Below, in pieces: positions 8,878 through 17,748 of a stretch of 64,000 bases of DNA. How positions within the stretch are numbered: the first letter of the stretch is position 1; every line of letters begins with the position of its first letter. Made by a program: the position numbers and the translations under genes. Below the pieces are notes generated by a model that was not told the DNA's origin, made no database searches, and saw only the letters and a list, made by a program, of their open reading frames with translations. The DNA comes from Mesorhizobium sp. (GTDB taxonomy: Bacteria; Pseudomonadota; Alphaproteobacteria; Rhizobiales; Rhizobiaceae): positions 51,078 through 115,077 of the forward strand of contig JAIPUZ010000092.1 of the NCBI GenBank assembly GCA_022833215.1, in the 5' to 3' direction.

Positions 8878-9363
8878 TCAGCCGGTCTTGCGGCGAATGC
8901 CGATGGACCTGCCGGCGCGTTCGGGAAACGGCAGGCCGGCATGCGCCTTGCGCATCGATTCGAGGTTGGCGGCAACATCCGGGGGGAAGGCCGCGACCTT
9001 CGGACCGGCCATATCGACATGCAGGGACAGGGTTTCCGCCGTCGCCGCCAGCCAGCCGTCGGCATGACGGATTTCCTGATAGGAGCGCAGGCGTTTGTCG
9101 TCGCTGTCGAGCACCTGGAAGCTCACCGTCACGCGGTCGTCCAGATGCAGTTCGCGGACATAGCAGACATGTATTTCCGCGGTGTAGATGGTGAGCTTGC
9201 GCTCCTGCGCATAGGCCGCACCCATGCCGAGCAGGTCCAGAACCTCGTCAGAGCCGCGATCGAACAGCACGTTGTAATAGGCCATGTTCATGTGGCCGTT
9301 GTAGTCGATCCAGTCCTTTTCGACTTCCATGACACGAGAGACAAAGGGCAGGGAAACGCTCAT
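8878..9363 (-). CDS. Acyl-CoA thioesterase (4HBT hotdog family)
   Basis: This encodes 161 residues from the ATG at 9363, chosen because GGAG lies 8 bases upstream; a longer reading from 9420 has no ribosome site. The hotdog signature DWIDYNGHMNMAYYNVLFD, about residues 17-35, carries the Asp/Asn used by 4-hydroxybenzoyl-CoA-type thioesterases. HLDDRVTVSFQV and AATAETLSLHVD follow in the expected order. Related proteins in rhizobia sit in carnitine catabolism operons as betainyl-CoA thioesterases, but no carnitine genes are here, so the substrate is unknown. It is divergent from the FAD oxidase at 9481. Confidence 0.85.
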   Translation of the reverse strand: MSVSLPFVSRVMEVEKDWIDYNGHMNMAYYNVLFDRGSDEVLDLLGMGAAYAQERKLTIYTAEIHVCYVRELHLDDRVTVSFQVLDSDDKRLRSYQEIRHADGWLAATAETLSLHVDMAGPKVAAFPPDVAANLESMRKAHAGLPFPERAGRSIGIRRKTG

Positions 9364-9480
9364 GAAAGCTCCATCTGAAGCTGGACAAAATCGTCGGAAA
9401 GGCAGATCAAGTATACACATATTCGCGGGCCAAACCTAATCGCAACCACCGGGCCCGTCTGTTCTGCCAGCGGAGGATTA

Positions 9481-10890
9481 ATGGCTCTCAGCGACCTGAT
9501 TGCAGTGCAACGCAACGACGAAGGCATCGCGAAGGTGCTGGAAATCCTGCGCAACGAGTTTGGAGACCGCTTGCAGACGGGCCATTCGATTCGAGAGCAG
9601 CACGGCCATACCACCACCTATCTGCCGAACCAGATCCCGGATGGCGTGGTGTTCCCCGAAAACACCGAAGAAGTGCAGAAGATCGTACGCGCCTGCGCGG
9701 CGCATCGCGTGCCGCTGATCCCGTTCGGCACGGGCACCTCGCTGGAAGGCCATGTGAACGCGCCGGGCGGCGGCATTTCGCTGGATACCTCGCGCATGAA
9801 CCGGATCCTCGCCGTTAACGCCGAGGATCTAGACTGCACCGTCGAACCGGGGGTGACGCGCGAGGAGCTCAACCGGCATCTGCGCGATACGGGCCTGTTC
9901 TTTCCGATCGATCCCGGCGCAAACGCGTCGCTGGGCGGCATGGCGTCCACGCGGGCGTCGGGCACCAATGCGGTGCGCTACGGCACCATGCGCGAGGCCG
10001 TACTGTCGCTGACGGCGGTGATGGCCGACGGCGAGGTGGTGAAGACCGGAGCGCGGGCGAAGAAGAGCGCCGCCGGCTACGATCTTACGCGCCTGCTGGT
10101 CGGTGCGGAGGGTACGCTGGGTGTCATCACCAGCCTGACCTTGCGCTTGCAGGGCATTCCGCAGGCGATCTCGGGAGGGGTGTGTCCGTTCCCGACGCTG
10201 GAGGCGGCCAGCCGGGCGGTGATCGCGACCATCCAGATGGGCATTCCGGTGGCGCGCATCGAACTGGTCAATGCGCTGCAAATGAAGGCTATCAACACCT
10301 ATTCCAGGCTCGACTATCCCGAAAGCCCGTGCCTGTTCCTTGAATTCCATGGCAGCGACGCCGGCGTGGCCGAGCAGGCGGAACTGTTCGGCATGATCGC
10401 CGAGGAGCAGGGCGGCGGACCTTTCCTGTGGACCACCGTGGCGGAGGAGCGCAACAGGCTGTGGAAGGCGCGGCACGATGCCTACTGGGCATCGTTCTCG
10501 CTTCGGCCGGGAGCCAAGGGGCTTTCCACGGATGTGTGCGTGCCGATTTCGCGACTGGCCGAATGCGTGGCCGAAACCGAGGCGGACATAGCCGAAAACG
10601 GGCTTCTGGCGCCTGTCGTAGGCCATGCCGGCGATGGCAATTTCCATACGCTTGTGCTGATGGACCCGGACGATCCGGCCGAAGTCACCAGGGTGGAGGC
10701 GTTCGTCGCCCGTCTCAACAGGCGCGCAATCGCCATGGACGGCACCTGCACCGGCGAGCATGGCATCGGACAGGGCAAGTCCGGTTTCCTGCGTCATGAG
10801 CTCGGTCATGGCGTCGATGTCATGCGCCTCATCAAGCAGGCCCTCGATCCGCACGGCATTTTCAATCCCGGCAAGACGATCACCGGGTAG
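9481..10890 (+). CDS. FAD-linked oxidase, D-lactate dehydrogenase (cytochrome)-like
   Basis: This encodes 469 residues. An N-terminal FAD-binding domain of the vanillyl-alcohol oxidase/PCMH type spans about 55-230 (PLIPFGTGTSLEGH, PGANASLGGMASTRASG, LLVGAEGTLGVIT). A C-terminal FAD-linked oxidase domain carries VVGHAGDGNFH and CTGEHGIGQGK, which hold the metal and substrate histidines and the glutamate of the Dld/GlcD group. It would oxidise a 2-hydroxy acid such as D-lactate or glycolate and pass electrons to cytochrome or quinone. No GlcE/GlcF partner follows, which favours the single-subunit D-lactate type. The ATG follows GGAGGATTA. Confidence 0.9.
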   Translation: MALSDLIAVQRNDEGIAKVLEILRNEFGDRLQTGHSIREQHGHTTTYLPNQIPDGVVFPENTEEVQKIVRACAAHRVPLIPFGTGTSLEGHVNAPGGGISLDTSRMNRILAVNAEDLDCTVEPGVTREELNRHLRDTGLFFPIDPGANASLGGMASTRASGTNAVRYGTMREAVLSLTAVMADGEVVKTGARAKKSAAGYDLTRLLVGAEGTLGVITSLTLRLQGIPQAISGGVCPFPTLEAASRAVIATIQMGIPVARIELVNALQMKAINTYSRLDYPESPCLFLEFHGSDAGVAEQAELFGMIAEEQGGGPFLWTTVAEERNRLWKARHDAYWASFSLRPGAKGLSTDVCVPISRLAECVAETEADIAENGLLAPVVGHAGDGNFHTLVLMDPDDPAEVTRVEAFVARLNRRAIAMDGTCTGEHGIGQGKSGFLRHELGHGVDVMRLIKQALDPHGIFNPGKTITG

Positions 10891-10979
10891 GAATTTGCGG
10901 TGGGGCAGCCTGTATTGCCTCTTTATCGTCATCGATATCCGGGTAGGATCGGCAAGCCTTCAGGATTTGCAGTGAGGAC

Positions 10980-13900
10980 ATGCTCGCACGCCTGTTCGTA
11001 ATCGTCGGCGGATTGCTGGTGCTGGTGCTGCTTGCGGCGCTGGCGGTGCCGCCGTTCATCGACTGGACGGGCTACCGGGCCGGGTTCGAGCGCGAGGCCA
11101 GCGCCATTCTGGGCCGCAAGGTCACCGTGCGTGGCGATGCCAGAGCGCGGCTGCTGCCGTTCCCTTCGGTCACATTCACGGATGTGGCGGTGTCCGGGGG
11201 CGCGGCGGGGCAGCCTTCCATGACCGTGGACACGTTTTCCATGGATGCGGAACTCGCGCCATTCCTGCGTGGCGAGGTGCTCATCTTCGATATGCGGCTG
11301 GAACGGCCGCGCGCGGTCATCGGCGTGGGCGAGGACGGCAAGGTCGACTGGGCCGTGCGGCCTTCCTCGCCTTTCGATGCGGCCCAGATCGCCATCGAGA
11401 AGCTGACCATCACCGACGGCGAGGTGGAACTGCGGCACGGTATCGGCGGACGCACGCATTCGCTGACGAACATCAATGCCGCCGTTTCGGCAAAATCACT
11501 GCTGGGGCCGTGGCGGGTCGACGGCTCCATGCTCTTCGACGGGGAATACAGCGATATTTCCGCATCCACCGGCCGGGTCGTGGAGGACGGCCAGATGCGC
11601 GTGCGGCTGCGCATTCGCCCGGACAGCTATGCGGCCACTGTCGAGAGCGACGGCAACGCCAGCATCGAAAAGGGCGTGCTGACCTATGCGGGCCAGTTCA
11701 GGCTGGCGGAGGACATTCAGGGGCCCCTGGAACTGCGCGACGGCGAAGGCGAGGCGGTTTCGGTCCGTCCGGCAAAAGTCGCACCCGGATATCGGGCCAG
11801 CGGCAAATTCCGGTTCGACCATCAAAGGCTGGTTCTCGACGAGTTCCGTTTCGAGACCGGCCCGCTCGACAATCCATACGCGGCGGACGGTACTGCCTTC
11901 CTCGATCTCGGCCAGGAACCGCGTTTCCGGATCGAGGCGGCGGGCGCGCAGGTACAGTTCGACGAGGCGGTTTCGGGCGAGCGCGGACCCGTGCTCAGCG
12001 CCGGGGAGCGCATTGCCGCACTTGAAAAGGCGTTGCGCCGCCTGCCGCGCCCGACCATCCCCGGCTCCGTCGACGTGAAGCTTCCCGCCGTGGTGGCCGG
12101 GGACACCACCATCCGCGACGTCCACCTTTCGGCCGAACCGGTGCAGGACGGCTGGCTGGTGCATTCGCTGGGCGCGACATTGCCGGGGCGGACCACGCTG
12201 GAAGCCGACGGCCTGCTCGCCACCGGCGATGCATCCGGCTTCCGGGGCAAGATGCTGCTCGCGGTGGCGCAGCCTTCCGGATTCGCTGCATGGCTGGCGA
12301 AAGATGTGGATGAGGCGGTACGCCGGCTGCCGGGCGCGGGGTTCAGCGCCGAGGTCGATCTTGCGGCCACGCGCCAGCAGTTCAGCAATCTGGAACTGAT
12401 GCTGGGCAGTGCGAAGTTCACCGGCCGCGCCGAGGCTGTGCAGGAAGGCGATGCGCGCCCCTCAGCGACGCTTGTGCTGGATGGCGGGGCGCTCGATCTC
12501 GAAGGTCTTTCCGCCTTCGCATCGATCTTCGTCAGCAGCGAGGGCGTGAACCGGTTCGCAGGGCAGGATCTCGATCTCGAAATCAGGGCGGGACCGGTGA
12601 GTGCATGGGGGCTGTCGGCGGATCGGGTGGATACGGCGCTGCGGTTGCGCGACGGCGTGCTGGAGGTCGACCGTCTCGCCCTGAGCGAGCTGGCCGGAGC
12701 TTCCGTAAGCGCCACGGGCCGCATTTCGAATTTTCCGGAAAGCCCTGCGGGCCGTCTCGACGCCTCGCTCGTCGCCGTCGATCTCGCGCCGCTGGTGGAT
12801 GCGCTGGAGAGCCAGTACGCAACGAATGCCATGATTGCGGGGCTCGCCCGGCGCGTCCACGCCTGGCCGGGCCTGCTGGAGGATGCGCGCATCGATGCGG
12901 TGATGAGCGTCGTCGCCGGGGATGGCAGCGATAGCGGCTTCGCCATTTCGGCCCATGGCAGCGCTGGAGGCTCGGCCTTCTCCGCCAGTCTTTCGGGCCA
13001 AAGCAACGGCGACGACATGTTGCGTGCGCCCTTGTCCGCAACCTTGGGCATCAGCAACGACGACGGGACAGCGCTGATGGCTCTGGCCGGGTTGCCGGCG
13101 CTGCCGCTCGGCCTTGCAGGCCCCGCCGTGGCGGATATTTCAGCCCGGGGCAACCTTTCCGACGGCATGGAGACCCATGCCCTGCTGGCCGGTGACGATT
13201 TCAGGGCTTCCTTCGAGGGTACGGTTTCATCCGGCGATGGAGCCGCGGTAAAAGGCAAGGTCAGCCTCGAAGCGGCGGACATCGAACCCTGGCTGATGAC
13301 GGCAGGTGTGGCGCTGCCCGGAATGGGAACCGGAACCGCCCTGTCGCTGGCGGCGGATGCCGATTATGACGGCGGCCTGCTGATCCTCAACGGACTTTCC
13401 GGCACGGTGAACGAATCCGCCGTTTCCGGCGACATCAATGTCGAGGTGAAGGAGGGCGGGCCGCACATCAGCGGAGAGCTGGCGCTCGACGAACTCGACC
13501 TCGACCCGATGGCGGCCATGGTGATGGGCGATGCCGCGTTAGGGTCCGTTGCGGAAGGATGGCCGACCACGCCGTTCCCGGCTGCTTCCGCGGCGCCGTT
13601 CAGCGCCGAACTGACGGTTTCAGCCGCGGCGTTGCTGGCGGGACATTTCGCCACCGCATATGACGCCTCACTGGCGCTGAAACTGGACGGGGAGGGCCTG
13701 CGTGTATCCGACCTCAGGGGCAAGCTGTTCGGCGGTGGGCTGTCCGGCCTGTTCGAACTGAAGAACTCGGCAGGCACGGGATTGCTCAACGCGCAAATGA
13801 GCCTTTCGGGTGCCGACCTCACGGCGATCCTGCCAGAGGCCGGTTTGTCGGGCAGAGCCGATATCTCGGCCTCGGTTTCCACCACCGGCAAATCGGTGGA

Positions 13901-14726
13901 CGCAATGGTGACGTCGTTGTCCGGATCGGGCACCGCATCGCTGAAGGACCTGCATATCGCCAATCTCAACGAGGATGCCCTGCCGGCCTTCCTGATCGCC
14001 GGCGATGCGGCCGGTCGCGATATCGATGCCCGCAGGACGGCCGAATTCGCGCCGGGAATAGCAGCCGGGGGCAGCTTTGCCGCGCAGAACGCCGATATCG
14101 CCTTCACGATCGCGAATGGCGTGGTTCGCGCACCGCCCGTCAAGCTTGCGGGCAAGGCGGCGGATATTTCGGCCGATCTCACGGCCGATCTGGCCAGCGG
14201 CAATGTACATGTTCAGGGCGCAATCGCCTACCGGCCGGGCGAGGATGCGCTCGTGGGTTCCGAGCCCACGCTGAACTTTGCCATCGACGGGCCGGTCGGC
14301 GATATGCGGCGCAGTTTCGACACGACGCCTCTGGCGCAATATCTGACGCAACGGGCACTGGAGCACGAGCAGCAGCGCGTAGAGGCGATGCAGGCGGAGC
14401 TGCTTGAAAAGCAGCGGCTGCGGCGTGAGGCGAGATACTACGCCGATCTGCAGGCGCAGCGGGAGCGCGCTGCGGAAGAAGAACGCCGCCGTCAGGAAGA
14501 GGCGCGGCTCAAAGCGGAAGAGGAGGCACGGGCGAAGGCGGACACGGAACGTGCCGCACGCGAGCAGCGGGAACGCTTGCGACGGGAGGAGGAGTTGCGC
14601 ACGCGCGCATCTCCGGCAATCGAGCGGGCACCGCTGCCGCCGCCCGGGAACGACAACAGCGGCGATCCACCCGCGACCGAGCCCTTCATCTTGCAGAACC
14701 TGCTGAAATCGCTGGAAGACGGGTAA
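10980..14726 (+). CDS. AsmA family protein with long coiled-coil tail
   Basis: This encodes 1248 residues. One N-terminal membrane segment (about 5-25) is followed by the AsmA signature (YRAGFEREASAILGRKVTVRGDARARLLPFPSVTFTDV), a long beta-rich body of repeated SxxLxLxxG-type strands, and a second AsmA C-terminal region near 950-1100. AsmA proteins are tethered to the inner membrane with their bulk in the periplasm, and are linked to outer-membrane assembly and phospholipid transport. After this comes a charged helical segment (about 1120-1205) rich in Glu, Arg, Ala and Gln, predicted coiled coil, then a Pro-rich end. The start is at GAGGAC-ATG. It stands alone. Confidence 0.92.
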   Translation: MLARLFVIVGGLLVLVLLAALAVPPFIDWTGYRAGFEREASAILGRKVTVRGDARARLLPFPSVTFTDVAVSGGAAGQPSMTVDTFSMDAELAPFLRGEVLIFDMRLERPRAVIGVGEDGKVDWAVRPSSPFDAAQIAIEKLTITDGEVELRHGIGGRTHSLTNINAAVSAKSLLGPWRVDGSMLFDGEYSDISASTGRVVEDGQMRVRLRIRPDSYAATVESDGNASIEKGVLTYAGQFRLAEDIQGPLELRDGEGEAVSVRPAKVAPGYRASGKFRFDHQRLVLDEFRFETGPLDNPYAADGTAFLDLGQEPRFRIEAAGAQVQFDEAVSGERGPVLSAGERIAALEKALRRLPRPTIPGSVDVKLPAVVAGDTTIRDVHLSAEPVQDGWLVHSLGATLPGRTTLEADGLLATGDASGFRGKMLLAVAQPSGFAAWLAKDVDEAVRRLPGAGFSAEVDLAATRQQFSNLELMLGSAKFTGRAEAVQEGDARPSATLVLDGGALDLEGLSAFASIFVSSEGVNRFAGQDLDLEIRAGPVSAWGLSADRVDTALRLRDGVLEVDRLALSELAGASVSATGRISNFPESPAGRLDASLVAVDLAPLVDALESQYATNAMIAGLARRVHAWPGLLEDARIDAVMSVVAGDGSDSGFAISAHGSAGGSAFSASLSGQSNGDDMLRAPLSATLGISNDDGTALMALAGLPALPLGLAGPAVADISARGNLSDGMETHALLAGDDFRASFEGTVSSGDGAAVKGKVSLEAADIEPWLMTAGVALPGMGTGTALSLAADADYDGGLLILNGLSGTVNESAVSGDINVEVKEGGPHISGELALDELDLDPMAAMVMGDAALGSVAEGWPTTPFPAASAAPFSAELTVSAAALLAGHFATAYDASLALKLDGEGLRVSDLRGKLFGGGLSGLFELKNSAGTGLLNAQMSLSGADLTAILPEAGLSGRADISASVSTTGKSVDAMVTSLSGSGTASLKDLHIANLNEDALPAFLIAGDAAGRDIDARRTAEFAPGIAAGGSFAAQNADIAFTIANGVVRAPPVKLAGKAADISADLTADLASGNVHVQGAIAYRPGEDALVGSEPTLNFAIDGPVGDMRRSFDTTPLAQYLTQRALEHEQQRVEAMQAELLEKQRLRREARYYADLQAQRERAAEEERRRQEEARLKAEEEARAKADTERAAREQRERLRREEELRTRASPAIERAPLPPPGNDNSGDPPATEPFILQNLLKSLEDG

Positions 14727-14861
14727 GCCACGCTGCTGGCTCTGTCTCCCCGGAGAGGGGAACGGAGCGCATGCGTAGCTGAGACGTCACGGAAGGAACC
14801 GGAAAAGCCTGCCTTCTTCTCCGCGTCATGCTTCCGGGATCGGCGCCTTCCGATGTCTGCC

Positions 14862-15083
14862 TCAGCTCCGCTTGCCCTTGGCCCAGTCGAGCACATAGAG
14901 CCGCAGCGCGGAGGACAGATTGGACTCTCTGGAGCGTTTCTCGTCCACCTCCGCAACCAGCGCGGCCAGCGGCATGTCGCGGGTGAGGGAGATCGTGACA
15001 AGATCGTCATAGAACGGCTGCTCCAGCGAGTAGCTGGTGCGGTGGCCGCGAATGGTGACGGAGCGCTTTTTCACCAGGCCCAT
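14862..15083 (-). CDS. Ribbon-helix-helix domain protein
   Basis: This encodes 73 residues. The RSVTIRGHRTSYSLEQPFYDDLVTIS segment and following LAALVAEVDEKR helix fit the ribbon-helix-helix family that is widespread in alphaproteobacteria (Pfam RHH_4). The ATG follows AAGGGATGATGAC. It is the last gene of the sspB-DUF4169-RHH set, 21 bases after the DUF4169 gene. DNA binding is likely from the fold, but the target is unknown. Confidence 0.85.
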   Translation of the reverse strand: MGLVKKRSVTIRGHRTSYSLEQPFYDDLVTISLTRDMPLAALVAEVDEKRSRESNLSSALRLYVLDWAKGKRS

Positions 15084-15104
15084 GTCATCATCCCTTGGCT
15101 GCGT

Positions 15105-15302
15105 TCATTTTTTATCCGCGGGCGAAAGCCGCAATAGCCTGTGGCCATCCAGAAAGCCGGCTGCCTTGTCGCCCGCCTTGCGGTCACGCTCGCGCTCGGC
15201 TTTGCTGCGGCCATGCAGGGCCCGGTTTTCAGCTGCCGTACGCTCCTTGTCCTCCCGCGCCTTCCGCTTGCGGACCTGACGCAGGTTGACGAGCTCGGCC
15301 AT
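15105..15302 (-). CDS. DUF4169 family protein
   Basis: This encodes 65 very basic residues starting MAELVNLRQVRKRKARE, the conserved N-terminus of DUF4169. A run of Lys/Arg/Glu helix follows, then GFLDGHRLL. Function is unknown. It sits 14 bases downstream of sspB and before the RHH gene, an order often seen in this group of bacteria, so co-transcription is likely. Confidence 0.85.
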   Translation of the reverse strand: MAELVNLRQVRKRKAREDKERTAAENRALHGRSKAERERDRKAGDKAAGFLDGHRLLRLSPADKK

Positions 15303-15316
15303 TGGCTGATCCTGCC

Positions 15317-15841
15317 CTATTTCTTGCGGAAGGCGTCGAGCGACACGACCTCGGCGCCCTTTCCTTCAGCCGTCTGCCCGGCTTCCGGCGTTTCCTTTTT
15401 CGGCTCTGCCGGCTTTTTGGCGGTTGCCGGCTTCACCTCGACAGGGACGGGAGACGCTTCGGGTTGCTCTTCTTCGGCCGGCTCGGTGCGGACGTCGAAC
15501 TCCAGCTCGAAGTTCACCGAGGGATCGTAGAAGCCACGCACCGCCGAGAAGGGAATCTCCAGCTTTTCCGGAATGTCGGAGAAGGACAGGCCAACTTCGA
15601 AGCCGGCGTCCGTGACTTTCAGGTCCCAGTACTGGAACTGGATGACGATCGTCATCTGTTCCGGATAGCGCTCGCGCAGACGGCTGGAGATGCGCACGCC
15701 CGGCGCGCCGGTCAGGAACGTGATGAAGAAGTGATGGTTGCCCGGCAACCCCGTGCGCGCAACCTCGGCCAGCACCTTGCGCATAACGCCGCGCAGAGCC
15801 TCCTGGGCCAGGATGTCGTATCTGATATGGTCGTCGGCCAT
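15317..15841 (-). CDS. sspB: SspB family ClpXP adaptor
   Basis: This encodes 174 residues from the ATG at 15841 (CGGAACTG upstream). The core, residues 1-120, starts MADDHIRYDILAQEALRGVMRKVL and holds FFITFLTGAPGVRIS and the ITIVIQFQYWDL-like strand of the alphaproteobacterial SspB fold. An acidic, Pro-rich linker follows, then a C-terminal VVSLDAFRKK peptide that matches the ClpX-docking tail. SspB brings ssrA-tagged proteins to ClpXP. The tmRNA gene that encodes the tag lies less than 1 kb away, on the same strand upstream. Confidence 0.92.
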   Translation of the reverse strand: MADDHIRYDILAQEALRGVMRKVLAEVARTGLPGNHHFFITFLTGAPGVRISSRLRERYPEQMTIVIQFQYWDLKVTDAGFEVGLSFSDIPEKLEIPFSAVRGFYDPSVNFELEFDVRTEPAEEEQPEASPVPVEVKPATAKKPAEPKKETPEAGQTAEGKGAEVVSLDAFRKK

Positions 15842-15960
15842 GAACAGTTCCGTTGAATCGTCGGCATAGCTGTAATCAAGCTTGGCGGCGGCGTAAACCG
15901 CATATAGAGCCCGAAACGTCTTGCGAGGGTTCTGGCCGCGAAGATTTGATCGGGCGTCCG

Positions 15961-16524
15961 CTACGACCTGTGCATCCGCAATGCCGGTCCGAGGGTATCC
16001 AGAACGAATTCCACACGCCGCGCCACGGGTGCGAAAGGCAGGGGAACAAGCTCGTAGCCCAGTTCGCGGTAGACGGTTTCCATCGCATCGAATGTAAGCC
16101 GGGCTTCCCCGGGCGTCTGCCTGCGTTCGGCGTCCTGCCCGAAGATTTCCGGCCAGAATGGCGCGATGAAGACGCGGCGATTGTAGCGCATGGTCCCGGC
16201 CGCGCGCATGATATGTTCCGGTACGGGCAGGCCGGTCAGCCGCAGATAGCCGACAGTGTCGGGAATGCCCCTGTCGAAGAACAGGGTGCCGGGCATGTCC
16301 CCGGCACCGACATGCGATCTCATTTCCCATGAAAGCATCAGTTCGGCGAAGAGGGACGGGTTGCGCCATGGCAGGGCGGGGCCCTCTATGGCCTGCTGGG
16401 CGCGGATGATGCCACGCCCGGCTTCCGGCAATGTCGAATATCCCTGTGCGGCCAGCGCTTCCAGAAGCGTCGTCTTGCCCGAGCCGGGACCGCCGGTGAT
16501 CACGATGAAGCGTTCGGTATTGAT
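15961..16524 (-). CDS. P-loop ATPase/kinase-like protein (AAA_28 type), start uncertain
   Basis: This is an about 187-residue single-domain NTPase. Walker A GGPGSGKTT lies near the N-terminus, FFDRGIPDTVGYL supplies the Asp of a kinase-like Walker B, and a C-terminal RVEFVLDTLG helix follows, as in the AAA_28 group. The first in-frame standard start is GTG at 16503, but that gives almost no residues before the P-loop and has no ribosome site. A strong AAGGAG at 16532-16537 instead points, at 7 bases, to an ATC codon at 16522-16524 in the same frame (giving MNTERFIVITGG), so the coordinates here use ATC. Function is unknown. Confidence 0.8.
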   Translation of the reverse strand: MNTERFIVITGGPGSGKTTLLEALAAQGYSTLPEAGRGIIRAQQAIEGPALPWRNPSLFAELMLSWEMRSHVGAGDMPGTLFFDRGIPDTVGYLRLTGLPVPEHIMRAAGTMRYNRRVFIAPFWPEIFGQDAERRQTPGEARLTFDAMETVYRELGYELVPLPFAPVARRVEFVLDTLGPALRMHRS

Positions 16525-16659
16525 GGTGGCACTCCTTTGCTGTCATGTGCCGTGAATCGCATGAGAGGAAAAACGTCAGGGCAGGCGCGCGAAAGCCTCC
16601 GGCATGCGGGTGCATGGCCGGCAAAGACGCGTTCAGGGGAAATGCGGAGGAGAGAAGTG

Positions 16660-16950
16660 GAGGTTTCTGTTGCCAGGTACCTCCGAACCCCGCCTAGAGG
16701 TGCGAACCCCTAGGAGTTTGATTGAAGCTGTCGCACCGCATTACGCAGCGAGACGTGCTTCCGCATAGTTGTCGTTGGCAACTATAAGTTTAGCCCGATA
16801 ACGGTGGTACAATGCCGGGCAAAAGTACGATCTTTACACCTTCGTCGATCCTGTTTCGCCCCCAGCAGAAGCCGCCCGTAACGGCGGTTTCTGGTGGAGG
16901 CGCCGGGTACCGCCCCCGGGTCCGAACGGCTTATTTCATCGCCCGTTTAT
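16660..16950 (-). ncRNA. ssrA: tmRNA (ssrA), circularly permuted two-piece form
   Basis: Read on the minus strand, the acceptor piece comes first. It has a 5-bp T-stem (CCGGG/CCCGG) and CGCCTCC-A-CCA ending at 16892. A spacer of about 28 bases (16864-16891) containing a hairpin follows, then the coding piece beginning GGGGGCG at 16863, which pairs with CGCCTCC to rebuild the acceptor stem. The tag frame is 16741-16779: ANDNYAEARLAA plus TAA. Downstream hairpins include CCTAGGGGT/ACCTCTAGG. This is the alphaproteobacterial arrangement, processed into two RNAs. The outer ends (16660 and 16950) are approximate. It rescues stalled ribosomes and tags the peptide for ClpXP with SspB. Confidence 0.95.
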
Positions 16951-16978
16951 CGCCATAGCCGGACGAGCCGGCGAAGCG

Positions 16979-17007
16979 AATATAGGCACTCCCGCAACCA
17001 AATGGAA
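16979..17007 (-). promoter_or_regulatory. Probable ssrA promoter
   Basis: On the minus strand TTCCAT (17007-17002) and TATATT (16984-16979) are 17 bases apart, a sigma-70-like arrangement. Transcription would start near 16970, about 20 bases before the estimated 5' end of the acceptor piece. Confidence 0.5.
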
Positions 17008-17174
17008 GAGTGTGCGTACAGGCAATTATCGGTGGCGGAGAGGGTTTCTTTAACTTGACTTGGATGCGCGATTTCTTGCAGGCTCGCACGCGGTGCGGGA
17101 ATCCGGCCCGGCAGCAGTTGGCAGCGGCGGATCATCCGTGAAGTGGGGATTTCCAACTCCTGAGAGGGGATTCT

Positions 17175-17483
17175 ATGAGCGATTATCTGGCCGATGTGAA
17201 GAAGTATGACGCCAAGGCCGACGAGGCCGTGGTGAACAAGATCGTCAAGCATCTGGGCATTGCCCTGCGCAACCGCGATTCCTCGCTGGTCTCGGCGACC
17301 GATCAGAAGGAACTGGACCGCGTGCGCGACAGCTGGTGCGTCAAGAAGCTGGGCGTGGATGCCGCCGCAGGCGAGGCCGCTGTCGCCAAGGTTGCGCAGA
17401 CCATGGCCGGCGACCGCTCCAAGGGGCGTGTGACTTTCTACTATCTCGTCGCCAGGGAACTCGGAAAGCTCGACTCTCTCTGA
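17175..17483 (+). CDS. DUF2853 family protein
   Basis: This encodes 102 residues, soluble and helical. It begins MSDYLADVKKYDAKADEAVVNKIVKHLGIAL and contains VSATDQKELDRVRDSWCVKKLG and GRVTFYYLVARELGKL, the conserved blocks of DUF2853. The ATG follows AGAGGGG. Function is unknown. It is divergent from the tmRNA gene, is a single-gene unit, and a terminator hairpin lies downstream. Confidence 0.88.
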   Translation: MSDYLADVKKYDAKADEAVVNKIVKHLGIALRNRDSSLVSATDQKELDRVRDSWCVKKLGVDAAAGEAAVAKVAQTMAGDRSKGRVTFYYLVARELGKLDSL

Positions 17484-17624
17484 GCGCCAGCCGCCCGACC
17501 GGCCGCCCGGCAACGGTTGCCGGCCCCCCGGGATTGCTTCAGATGCCGAGGCGGGAGTGTTCTGTCGAGGCAGGCTGTTGCCGCAGTTTCTGCCGTTGAC
17601 CGCCTTCTTGCGACGCAAGGCTGT

Positions 17625-17660
17625 CCATGCCGGCTGCATTTCTGCGGCCGGCATGGTTTT
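17625..17660 (+). terminator. Rho-independent terminator
   Basis: CCATGCCGGC (17625-17634) pairs perfectly with GCCGGCATGG (17647-17656) and is followed by TTTT. It probably ends the DUF2853 transcript before thyA. Confidence 0.7.
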
Positions 17661-17748
17661 GGCTGTGGACGGGATGCGGATCGAAGGCTGTGCCGGGGCG
17701 CATTCGCGCCTATAATGCCGGCCGTACGAATGCTTTGGAATGGAGCCG

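Noticed and set aside
11822-13282. 486-codon Ser/Ala-rich frame antisense to the AsmA gene
   Set aside because: Composition mirrors codon bias of the opposite strand; no start site or motif; AsmA frame is continuous.
15317-16624. One 435-codon frame that would fuse an upstream region to SspB
   Set aside because: Upstream of 15841 the translation is a shifted read of the P-loop ATPase gene, whose own frame has a Walker A motif; SspB has a proper start and ribosome site at 15841.
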